Assembly: GCA_946222285.1 (NCBI GenBank)
Contig: CAMIIP010000016.1
Location: 1-36,572, forward strand
Source of the DNA: an uncultured Rothia sp.
GTDB lineage: Bacteria; Actinomycetota; Actinomycetes; Actinomycetales; Micrococcaceae
Direction of reading: 5' to 3'
DNA: 36,572 nucleotides
The first letter of the stretch is position 1. Every line of letters starts with the position of its first letter. This document shows, one piece after another, positions 8,265 through 15,967 of this stretch. The notes beneath the pieces are model-generated. The model was not told where the DNA came from, did no database searches, and worked only from the letters and a program-made list of their open reading frames with translations. A program made the translations under genes and the position numbers.

Positions 8265-9773
8265 CTATTCAGCCAAAAGCTTTTCTAAAGTCTTGATACT
8301 TCCCACTTCATGCAGGGAACGCAGTGTCTCTAGGTAAGGCTTGGTGAAACGTTCGTTTTCAACCACGGTGCCGAAGAAATCAGCATCGCGCAAGAAAGCG
8401 AGCTCATCGCCGGCAAGCTGAGCCTGAGCCGAAGCGCGCACCTTTTCTTCAGCGTTATCAACGATATTGATGGGCTGCCCCTTCTCATCGATACCCTCGG
8501 CATAGCGTGCCCAGGAAGCCACGATTGCGGCGGAGAGGTATACCTGACCATCATTGGCAAGATTCTCGAAAACCACCGGCATGAGCCACTTGGGAATACG
8601 ATCTGAAGACTCAGCGCGCAGGCGGGGAACGGTGTCTTTAATAGCCTGGTTGGTGAAGCGCTCGATGAGGGTTCGGGCATAGAGATCAACGTCGGTATCG
8701 GAAAGCTCATCCAGAGTGGGCATGGCTTCTTCGCGCATGTAGCGCAACAGTAAATCGGTAATGAGCGGGTTGTTTACCGCATCGTCCACGTAGTGATAGC
8801 CGGCAAGATGACCGAAGTAGCACAGCCCCTGATGGGAGGAGTTGAGCATGCGCAGTTTGAGCTTCTCGTAGGGCTCGACGTCCTTCACTACCTGCACTTC
8901 AGCATCTTCGTAAGCGGGGCGGCCGTTGACAAAGCTGTCTTCGAGAACCCACTGAATGAAGTCTTCGGTTACTACGGGCCAGCCGTCTTCGTAGCCGAGT
9001 TTTTCGGCAACGTAAGCGCGGTCATCGTCGGTGGTAGCGGGGGTAATGCGGTCCACCATAGAGTTGGGGAAGGGAACGTTTTTCTCAATCCAGTCCGCCA
9101 GTTCAGTATCGAGCGCGCGGGCGTGAGCGGTGAACATCTTATGAGCCATGGCACCGTTTGCCTGGATGTTATCGCAGCTCATCACGGTGAAGGGCTTAAT
9201 ACCGCGTTCTTTGCGTAGCTTCAGCGCCTGAACAACTAGCCCAAACACGGTGCGAGGGTTCTCAGGATCTTTGAGATCCTCTGCCACCGAGGGAGTGGTG
9301 AGATCGTATTCGTGGGTCACCTGATTGAAGTTGTAGCCGCCCTCGGTCACGGTCAGCGAAACGATTTTAATGTCTTCGCTGGCGAGATATTCAACGGCAC
9401 CGGCGGGATCTTCTGGAGTCCAAATGTAATCAACAATGGAGCCAATCACACGCACGTCTTCATTGCCCTCGGGGTCGCGAGCAATCAGGGTGTAGAGGTA
9501 GTCCTGCTCCTTAAGGATGTCACGCATCTTCACATCGTGAGGAAGCACGCCCATGCCACAGATGGCGTATTCGTTAGCTTCACCTGCGTTGAGCAGTTCA
9601 TCCAGATAACGTGCCTGGTGCGCACGGTGAAAACCGCCGACGCCGAAGTGCACAATTCCTGCCTTGAGGGAAGAACGGTCGTAGGTAGGCACAGAAAAAG
9701 TGCTACCTTCGGAAAGTTTCGCCGAAGCGATTTCCTGAATTTCCGCTAGATTTGCCTGGTTAAGTTTGACCAT
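8265..9773 (-). CDS. Mannitol 2-dehydrogenase / D-arabinitol 4-dehydrogenase family protein
   Basis: A 502-residue polyol-specific long-chain dehydrogenase, frame intact. The N-terminal NAD domain has IVHFGVGGFHRAHQARYLDE; the middle has TVTEGGYN and FTVMSCDNIQANG; the C-terminal domain has KLRMLNSSHQGLCYFGHLAG, carrying the conserved Lys/Asn/His catalytic residues. The family oxidises mannitol to fructose, arabinitol to xylulose, or altronate/fructuronate. The length and sequence suit the mannitol/arabinitol branch, and a xylulokinase downstream argues for arabinitol. ATG 9773 is chosen because AAAGGTG lies at correct spacing. It is 25 bp from the isomerase gene and in the same operon. Confidence 0.88.
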   Translation of the reverse strand: MVKLNQANLAEIQEIASAKLSEGSTFSVPTYDRSSLKAGIVHFGVGGFHRAHQARYLDELLNAGEANEYAICGMGVLPHDVKMRDILKEQDYLYTLIARDPEGNEDVRVIGSIVDYIWTPEDPAGAVEYLASEDIKIVSLTVTEGGYNFNQVTHEYDLTTPSVAEDLKDPENPRTVFGLVVQALKLRKERGIKPFTVMSCDNIQANGAMAHKMFTAHARALDTELADWIEKNVPFPNSMVDRITPATTDDDRAYVAEKLGYEDGWPVVTEDFIQWVLEDSFVNGRPAYEDAEVQVVKDVEPYEKLKLRMLNSSHQGLCYFGHLAGYHYVDDAVNNPLITDLLLRYMREEAMPTLDELSDTDVDLYARTLIERFTNQAIKDTVPRLRAESSDRIPKWLMPVVFENLANDGQVYLSAAIVASWARYAEGIDEKGQPINIVDNAEEKVRASAQAQLAGDELAFLRDADFFGTVVENERFTKPYLETLRSLHEVGSIKTLEKLLAE

Positions 9774-9798
9774 GATGGTCACCTTTCTAAAAGAAGTT

Positions 9799-10260
9799 TT
9801 AGCAACCTTCGTACTCAGTCAGCACCTTGACCTTATCGGCGGAGGGAGAGGAATCATCGAAGGTGTAGCCAATCCATTCGTTGGCTAGACGCAGTGCCAA
9901 ATATTTTCCGATAACGCGCTCACCCATGCAGAGAATCTGCGCGTTGTTGGAGAGAATTGAGCGTTCTACAGAGAAGGAGTCGTGTGCGGTGACGGCGCGG
10001 ATTCCTTTGACCTTATTAGCAGAGATCGCAACGCCCATACCCGTTCCGCAGATAAGAATCGCACGGTCGGCTTCGCCAGCAGAAATTTTTTCTGCAGCGG
10101 CAATAGCAATAGAAGGGTAGGGGGTGTGTTCCTTGGCTCCTACGCCAACATCTAGTACAGAAGCTACACGAGGGTCAGCTTCGAGCTGTTCCTTGATAGC
10201 GGTTTTATAAGTGAGCCCAGCATCGTCGCAACCGACGATAAGGCGCATCCCTTCAGCCAT
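9799..10260 (-). CDS. RpiB/LacAB-family isomerase, probable D-erythrulose 4-phosphate isomerase
   Basis: A 153-residue RpiB/LacAB sugar-phosphate isomerase. The first strand reads MRLIVGCDDAGLTYKTAIKE, with DDAG where ribose-5-phosphate isomerase B usually has DHAG. ILICGTGMGVAISANKVKGIRA carries the anion-hole and catalytic region (the Cys in CGTG is the usual base of RpiB). ATG 10260 has AGGAG about 7 nt upstream. It lies 22 bp after an erythrulose/dihydroxyacetone kinase-like gene, matching the DerK-DerI pair described for tetritol use in mycobacteria. There, D-erythrulose 4-phosphate is converted to D-erythrose 4-phosphate. The specific function is inferred; RpiB activity on pentose phosphates is the alternative. 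Confidence 0.82.
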   Translation of the reverse strand: MAEGMRLIVGCDDAGLTYKTAIKEQLEADPRVASVLDVGVGAKEHTPYPSIAIAAAEKISAGEADRAILICGTGMGVAISANKVKGIRAVTAHDSFSVERSILSNNAQILCMGERVIGKYLALRLANEWIGYTFDDSSPSADKVKVLTEYEGC

Positions 10261-10282
10261 TTTCTATCTCCTTCTAAAAGTC

Positions 10283-11976
10283 TTACGAAAAGTATTTGCC
10301 CACGAGTTCAAGAATCATGCCCATGGATACGGCACCGGGATCGGGGTGTCCCACCGACTTTTCAGCTAGAGGACGGGCGCGCCCCTTCTTGGCTGAGAGG
10401 GCGGCAGTTTCTTTGGCACTGTGCTGGGCAACTTCTGCCGCTTCAGCCCAGGCAATTCGCAGTTCTGCTGAGGAGTCAGAGAGCGCCTTAGAGAAGGGAA
10501 GCAGAGAGTCAAGAAGGGTCTTATCACCCATCTTGGCCCCGCCCAGCGTCACCATAGAATCGGCAAAGGCCTTGACAGCTACCGGAGCTTGCTCGGGCGA
10601 GTAGGATTCGGCGTCGTCGGTGAGGGTGTTAGCGGCTGCTTCTAGGGAAGCTCCCCAGAGCACGCCGGAGGTGCCGCCTGCCTGCATAGCCCAAGCGCGC
10701 CCTGCCAGTTTGAGAAGCTGGGAGGGACCGGCATTTTCAGGTGCATCTGCGATAGCTTTGACTGCTGCGTCGGATCCGCGCACCATGCCGCGACCGTGAT
10801 CGCCATCGCCGGCGAACGAGTCAATTTCACCCAGGTAGTTTTCTTGCTCGCGCATCAAATCTGCAACGGCATGAGCCGCATCGCGCACCTTGGTAGCCAG
10901 TTCAGTTGCAGCCGGTGAAGCATCAACGATTGACTCAGCATCAACCGTTGCCGCCTTAGCGGTGTAGGTCTTCTCAATGAAGTTCAGGGGAGCTTTCTGC
11001 TTGCGATAGGCGCAGGCATAGGCATCTGCTGTCCACAGCTCTTCGAGTTCTTCGTCAAGCCAGAAGACGGTCAGGGAAACGCCGCCCATATCCAGAGAGG
11101 TCACCAGCTCCCCTACTTCTGGATCTACGATTTCGTAGCCCGCTTCACGCAACTGCGGAGCAATGGTTCGATAGAGCAAAAAGAGCTCTTCGTACTTGGT
11201 CACGCCCAAGCCGTTGACAATAACACCGATACGCTTTCCAGGATTCTCGGGAGCATCGGCTAAAACAGCTTTGGTGAGCAAGGTTGCCAGCTCGACGGCG
11301 GAAGGCTGTGCTTCATCGCGGATTCCGGGTTCGCCATGAATACCTAGACCAACGCCCATTTGCCCCTCTGCCACCGAAAAGAGTGGTTCGCTTGCGCCGG
11401 GCATGGTGCAACCGGAAAAAGCTACGCCCATGGTTCGAGTGCGCTCGTTAGCCAGGTTGCCCAGGCGTTCTACTTCGTCCAGAGATTTTCCGGCTGCCGC
11501 AGCGGCTCCCATCGCCTTGAAAACAGTGAAATCGCCAGCAATACCGCGACGGTTTTCAAATTCGGGGGCCGAAGCGATGTCGTCCTTGACCACCACAATT
11601 CGAGTGTCAATTCCCTCAGCATTGAGCATTTGAGCGGCAATGCCAAAGTTCATGTTGTCGCCGGCGTAATTGCCGAAAGTGAGCACCACGCCCTTGCCCT
11701 GGTCGGCAGCTTTTGCAACCGAGTAAACGTGAGCTGCCGAAGGTGAGGTAAAAATATTTCCCACGACGGCGCCGGTTGCGAAACCGGGTCCTACCAGCCC
11801 TGCGAAAGCGGGATAGTGGCCTGATCCGCCACCCACAATAACTGCTACCTGAGGTTCTTTAGGTGGCAAAGAAATCACACCACCGGGAACACCAAAAGAC
11901 GGTCAGAATACAAATCCAAGAAGCCTTCGAGCTGGTCGTCTGCGAACTCTGCTGGATCGTTATATAGCTTGGTCAT
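10283..11976 (-). pseudogene. DhaK-DhaL fusion kinase (dihydroxyacetone/erythrulose kinase), 5' frameshift
   Basis: A single-chain ATP-dependent kinase: DhaK domain (IVGGGSGHYPAFAGLVGPGF with the substrate-binding His; FGNYAGDNMNF) fused to DhaL (DSFAGDGDHGRGMVRG Mg-ATP motif; GGTSGVLWGASLEAAA). The first 33 codons from ATG 11976 (MTKLYNDPAEFADDQLEGFL) end at a TGA because the run near 11885-11887 is one base short. With one extra C the protein reads LLVFPGGVISLPPKEPQ and has about 564 residues, normal for this family. Context (polyol dehydrogenase before, RpiB-type isomerase after) favours erythrulose over dihydroxyacetone. A GTG/ATG-initiated product without the first 30 or so residues is conceivable. 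Confidence 0.85.
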
Positions 11977-12013
11977 ATCAGTCTTTCTCAGTGGTGTGAT
12001 TGCTGATGGGTGG

Positions 12014-13150
12014 TTACTTCTTGAGTTGGTTTACGTGTTCGGTCAGTGAAGGAACAATGGAAACCTTGATGGAGTCGCCCTGCGAGTCAGCTACGGTATC
12101 CAGTGCTTCCTGGAACTGCTCGAGAGGGAACTGGTCGGTGCAGATTTCGTCGAGGGGCAGAACACCGGATTCGATAATCTTGACGGCGGTGGGCCAGGTG
12201 TGCGGGCCCAGGTGAGCGCCGTAGACGTTGAGTTCTTTATCGTCGGAGATAATCGACCAATCCACGGTTACGTCGGAACCGAAAACTGAGTACTCAACAT
12301 AAGTGCCCAACTTACGGAGTAGATTCAAGCCCTGAGGAACAGCAGAGGGGTGACCGGTGCATTCAATGTACACATCTGCACCGTAGCCATCGGTCATGTC
12401 CTTGATTTTCTGAACGGCGTCTTCTTTGGTGATGTTGATAACTTCATCAGCACCGAGCTTCTTAGCCAGCGCCAGCTTGTCATCAGACATATCCAGGGCA
12501 ATGACCTTAAGCGGGTTTTTCTGGCGCACACCAATCAGCGCGGAGAGACCAATGGGACCCGCACCTGCAATTACCACGGTATCTTCGAACTTGATATTGC
12601 CGCGCTCTACAGCGTGCAGTGCGCAGGAGAGGGGCTCTGCGAAGGCTGCGTGCTGGGCAGGAACATCTTTAGAGATTTTGTGGACGCGCGCGAGCAGGGG
12701 CACGAGCATGTACTCAGCCATTGCGCCGTCCCACTTTTTGAAACCAAACATATCGTGAGGGCCGCACATCCAGTATTCACCGCGGATACAATAGCGGCAC
12801 TTGCCGCAGGGGGCAATCTGCTCGATGACGATACGGTCGCCAATAGCAAGCTCGTAGGGCTTACCTTCGGTGTGGGCGGCAAGGGTTTCATCAGAACCGG
12901 CAACGATAGTGCCAGTAATTTCGTGACCGGGAATGCGATCGCTCTCAGCCCACTGAGGGCGATTTTCGTCGCCCCAGAACTTAGGAGCACCGTGGTAGCA
13001 CTTGAGGTCAGAAGCGCAGACGCCTACTGCTTCAACCTTGATGAGTAAATCTGACTCGCCAATTTGGGGAACCGGGCGGGTCTGCAGAACGTAGTCTTCG
13101 GGTCCGTTGACAACAACGGCTTGCATTTCGGTAGGCAAAGTGGCGGTCAT
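12014..13150 (-). CDS. Zn-dependent alcohol dehydrogenase, erythritol/L-threitol dehydrogenase-like
   Basis: A 378-residue MDR-family dehydrogenase. It has the catalytic zinc site (GVCASDLKC, GHEITG), the structural-zinc cysteine cluster CGKCRYCIRGEYWMC, and the NAD-binding VVIAGAGPIGLSALIGV. No frame problems. ATG 13150 is chosen over an upstream start at 13195 because AGGAG precedes it by 7 nt. Close relatives oxidise sorbitol, threonine, erythritol or threitol. The erythrulose-type kinase and isomerase that follow (37-bp gap to the kinase) suggest tetritol oxidation to erythrulose, as with EltD. First gene of the minus-strand operon, divergent from the SorC regulator. Confidence 0.85.
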   Translation of the reverse strand: MTATLPTEMQAVVVNGPEDYVLQTRPVPQIGESDLLIKVEAVGVCASDLKCYHGAPKFWGDENRPQWAESDRIPGHEITGTIVAGSDETLAAHTEGKPYELAIGDRIVIEQIAPCGKCRYCIRGEYWMCGPHDMFGFKKWDGAMAEYMLVPLLARVHKISKDVPAQHAAFAEPLSCALHAVERGNIKFEDTVVIAGAGPIGLSALIGVRQKNPLKVIALDMSDDKLALAKKLGADEVINITKEDAVQKIKDMTDGYGADVYIECTGHPSAVPQGLNLLRKLGTYVEYSVFGSDVTVDWSIISDDKELNVYGAHLGPHTWPTAVKIIESGVLPLDEICTDQFPLEQFQEALDTVADSQGDSIKVSIVPSLTEHVNQLKK

Positions 13151-13203
13151 GGAATGCTCCTCATCGGGAATCAATAGGTGTAATCCAATTCTCATTCATT
13201 GAG

Positions 13204-13230
13204 AGAACATATATCAAGCACAGATGTTCT
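13204..13230. promoter_or_regulatory. Candidate SorC-type operator and promoter of the polyol operon
   Basis: AGAACAT (13204-13210) and ATGTTCT (13224-13230) form a perfect 7-bp inverted repeat with a 13-bp centre. On the minus strand, TTAGTC and TATATG are 17 bp apart across this site and could serve as -35 and -10. The inner stretch AGCACA-GA-TGTTC recurs upstream of the permease gene (AGCACA-AC-TGTTC). Confidence 0.55.
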
Positions 13231-13290
13231 GACTAATTGGAGCTGAGGTAGACTTAAGGCAAACACATCGCCCTTCAAAGAAAATCATTC

Positions 13291-14250
13291 ATGCCCAACC
13301 CAAAAACCGGATCCGACCTTTACGATCCAGAGCGCCTTTACGCCGCAGCCCGCCTCTACTACGAAGAGAATCAGGGCCAATCAGAAATAGCACAGCAACT
13401 CCAAGTCTCCCGCCCCACCGTTTCTCGCATGCTCTCCCAGGCACGGGAAGCAGGAATCGTACAAATCAAAGTAGTGCACCCCAGCGCTCACAGCATGGAT
13501 GCCACTTCGGTTGAACTCGCCGAAGCCCTCGGACTCAACCACTGCTACGTTGCCCCCGGCATCCAATCCCCCAACAGCCTCGGTCAGCTCGGAACAGGCA
13601 TGGCGCCGGTAACCCGCGAAGCCATACAAGACATGAACCTCCAAGTTGGTGACGGCCTCGTTGTAGCCTCAGGACTCGCCATGTACAACGTCTCCCGCAT
13701 GGAGCTACCCACCCTGCGCGGCGTCGTCATTTCCCCTGCTGTGGGCGGGCTGGCAGAACCTGAACCCTGGCACCAGACCTCAGAAATAGCTCGCACCCTG
13801 GCGCAAAATACCGGCAGTACTTACGTGCCTCTTTTTGCCGGCGTCATGCCATCAGCGCCGCTCTACGCCGCCCTTCACGAAGATATCGCCTACCAGCAGA
13901 TCAAACACCTATGGGCAACCGCCAAGGGGGCGCTCGTTGGTATTGGCTCAAAAACCTCGGGGCGAACCTCACTCGCATCTGCCATACCCAAAAAGGCGCT
14001 GTCCGATGCCGAAGCGGATATTTGCCTCCACTTCTTTAACGATGCCGGAGAAGAACTTTCTTTTCCCGGTGTCGAAAGAACTATCCGTATCCCCCTGGAA
14101 GATTTACGTCGAATCCCCTCGGTAGCCGCCGTGGCGGTAGGTGATGAAAAAGTAAATCCCATCATCACAGCCTCCGCTACCGGGGTTCTCAATTCACTGA
14201 TTACCGACGAAAGAACCGCCAACCAGATTCTTAGCCAACTTGGAAAATAG
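13291..14250 (+). CDS. SorC/DeoR-type sugar-binding transcriptional regulator
   Basis: A 319-residue regulator. Residues 10-60 form an N-terminal helix-turn-helix (AARLYYEENQGQSEIAQQLQVSRPTVSRMLSQAREAGIVQIKV) typical of the SorC family. The remainder is the sugar-phosphate-binding domain, with VVISPAVGGLAEPEPWHQ, ALVGIGS and VAAVAVGDEKVNPIITASATGVLNSLITDE near the end. SorC-family proteins respond to phosphorylated sugars and control polyol or sugar operons. The gene is divergent from eltD-like and convergent with the permease. It is the likely regulator of both through the shared motif. The frame is intact, unlike many of its presumed targets. Confidence 0.9.
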   Translation: MPNPKTGSDLYDPERLYAAARLYYEENQGQSEIAQQLQVSRPTVSRMLSQAREAGIVQIKVVHPSAHSMDATSVELAEALGLNHCYVAPGIQSPNSLGQLGTGMAPVTREAIQDMNLQVGDGLVVASGLAMYNVSRMELPTLRGVVISPAVGGLAEPEPWHQTSEIARTLAQNTGSTYVPLFAGVMPSAPLYAALHEDIAYQQIKHLWATAKGALVGIGSKTSGRTSLASAIPKKALSDAEADICLHFFNDAGEELSFPGVERTIRIPLEDLRRIPSVAAVAVGDEKVNPIITASATGVLNSLITDERTANQILSQLGK

Positions 14251-14254
14251 AGCA

Positions 14255-14292
14255 AAAAATTGGCTCCCATTACAAGACGGGAGCCAATTTTT
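14255..14292. terminator. Bidirectional terminator between regulator and permease
   Basis: A perfect 14-bp stem AAAAATTGGCTCCC / GGGAGCCAATTTTT with a 10-nt loop. It is T-rich on exit in both directions and lies between two convergent stops. Confidence 0.85.
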
Positions 14293-14317
14293 ATAGCTTC
14301 TATAAGCCTTTGAAGAA

Positions 14318-15721
14318 TTATTTTTCTTCGATGTTGACACGGCGTTCGTTAGCTGCCTGAACGGCGAGCGCCTGAGTATCAGCGTCGCTAACCTGCTGGC
14401 GGTGTTCAGGGTTATCCTGATCAGTACGTAAATTGCCCACCATAATGAAGGCGCAACCGTAGAGAGCTACGAAGGTCCAGATGACAGCGGACTTCTGGGC
14501 GAAGATTTCCCAGCCCAGAGCACCGGTAATACCGAGAACAACCGAAACGACGGCGGTACCGAGGAAGGCTGCGCCACCGGCTGCGGTGGTGTACATAGCC
14601 ATTGCTGCACCGCGATGCTTAGGTGCGTTAGCGGGCATAATCGCACCCATAGGAACGAAGCCTGCAAGGCAGATACCGTAGGTTACACCTGCGATAACGG
14701 AGACGATGTAACCCCAGGTTGAGCCTGCGGGAACCCAGTGGGGAACGTACCACCAGGCGAGCAGGCCAACAGCGGAGGCGAAGACGCCGCACCAGCGAAC
14801 GGTATTGACCCAACCGATACGGTCACCCACAGCGCCAAAGAAAGCATTGAAGAGGATGTTGCCGGCGAAGATGCACACGGTCATCAGCAGCCAGCGCGAC
14901 TGGCCCCAGCCGAGGTTATCGGAGATAACGATGGGCATAATAACGAACATGCCGAACTAGGGAGCGGTGTTGATGAGGCGGACCAGGAAGCCCTGCATAA
15001 CCTTGCTATTGGAGAAAAGCAGACGAATGCCGGAGGTAAGAACTTTTGACGTAGATTCGCCTTCGGGAGCGATACGCTTGCTGCCCTTTTCGTCGCGGCA
15101 ACCGAGCATCACAAAGAGGAAGCCGATTAATGCAAGTACTGATGCCACCCACATTGCGCCATATTCACCTTTAACGCCACCACCGAATGCAGGGATAGCG
15201 CCGATAGCTACGAGAGAACCAAGTGTAGGGAGTCCACCGGTGAACATTACGTAGAACCAGCCTACTGCAGTGCCCTGCATGGATTTCAGCGCGGTGATAT
15301 TTACCCATACCAGGAAGGAGAAGGAGAAGAGCGGGTAGCCCAGACCGCGGAAGAAGTAGGTTATTCCCACAAGAGCATAGTTGCCGGTCTGCAAAGCCAG
15401 CAAGAAGGCTACCTGGAAAACAGCCCAGATGATAAATCCTATGAGCATCACTTTTTTCGGACCCATGAGGTCAGAAAGGACGCCGGAGAGGTAGCTGGCA
15501 ATGAGAGCGGCGAGCGAGTAGGAGGTGATGATGACGGAGACAGCGGCTTCGGTGCTACCGAGGACTTCTACCAGGTGAGGGGTAATGAAGTTTGACTCCA
15601 CGCCCAGTCCGGTTTGGAAAATGAGTAGACCCAAGAAGCCCCATTTAAGGACTGAGGGGATACCGATACGATCGAGGAATTTGCCCTCAATTTTTACTGC
15701 CCCGGATGCGGATTTGCTCAC
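14318..15721 (-). pseudogene. MFS polyol permease (CsbX/RbtT/DalT type) with in-frame amber codon
   Basis: A 12-TM major facilitator of about 467 codons. FLDRIGIPSVLKWGFLGLLI, GLGVESNFITPHLVEVLG and GYPLFSFSFLVWVNI match the polyol permease branch that includes ribitol and arabinitol transporters. A TAG at 14957-14959 interrupts after LVRLINTAP; the same frame continues FGMFVIMPIVISDNLGWGQS to the natural end, so a single CAG-to-TAG change explains it. Start GTG 15721 has AAAGGAG 6 nt upstream. The remaining halves have about 7 and 5 TM segments; as written the transporter would be dead unless the amber codon is read through. It would import the polyol used by the neighbouring operon. Confidence 0.85.
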
Positions 15722-15824
15722 GATGGGCTCCTTTGCGTGTGTTATGCCGAGGTGGGCGGCGATTTGTTCACGTTTTCACGCGATAAATTTTGTGTGAAGT
15801 TCACCCTTAGACTAATCGGAAATT

Positions 15825-15846
15825 GTGTTCAGCACAACTGTTCACA
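15825..15846 (-). promoter_or_regulatory. Candidate SorC operator upstream of the permease
   Basis: TGTTCAGCACAACTGTTCACA (plus view) contains a TGTTC direct repeat and the 13-mer pattern AGCACANNTGTTC also found in the eltD-like promoter. It lies about 105 bp upstream of the GTG start at 15721. Further GTGAAC half-sites occur nearby. Confidence 0.5.
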
Positions 15847-15914
15847 GTCAGAATTTGAAGCATTTTCAAGGATGGAAATTGGACTCTTCGGATAAAGTCG
15901 CACTTTAAAACCAA

Positions 15915-15950
15915 GAACGCCCGCACTTCCAACCGGAAGTGCGGGCGTTC
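15915..15950 (-). terminator. Terminator of the NAD-GDH gene
   Basis: A perfect 16-bp stem GAACGCCCGCACTTCC / GGAAGTGCGGGCGTTC with a 4-nt loop. It begins 18 nt beyond the GDH stop and is followed by TTGGTTTTA in the minus direction. Confidence 0.9.
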
Positions 15951-15967
15951 AGTTATGGGCAGAAAAC

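Noticed and set aside
12350..13048. 232-codon plus-strand ORF opposite the Zn-dehydrogenase gene
   Set aside because: Lies wholly antisense to a well-conserved gene with clear zinc motifs.
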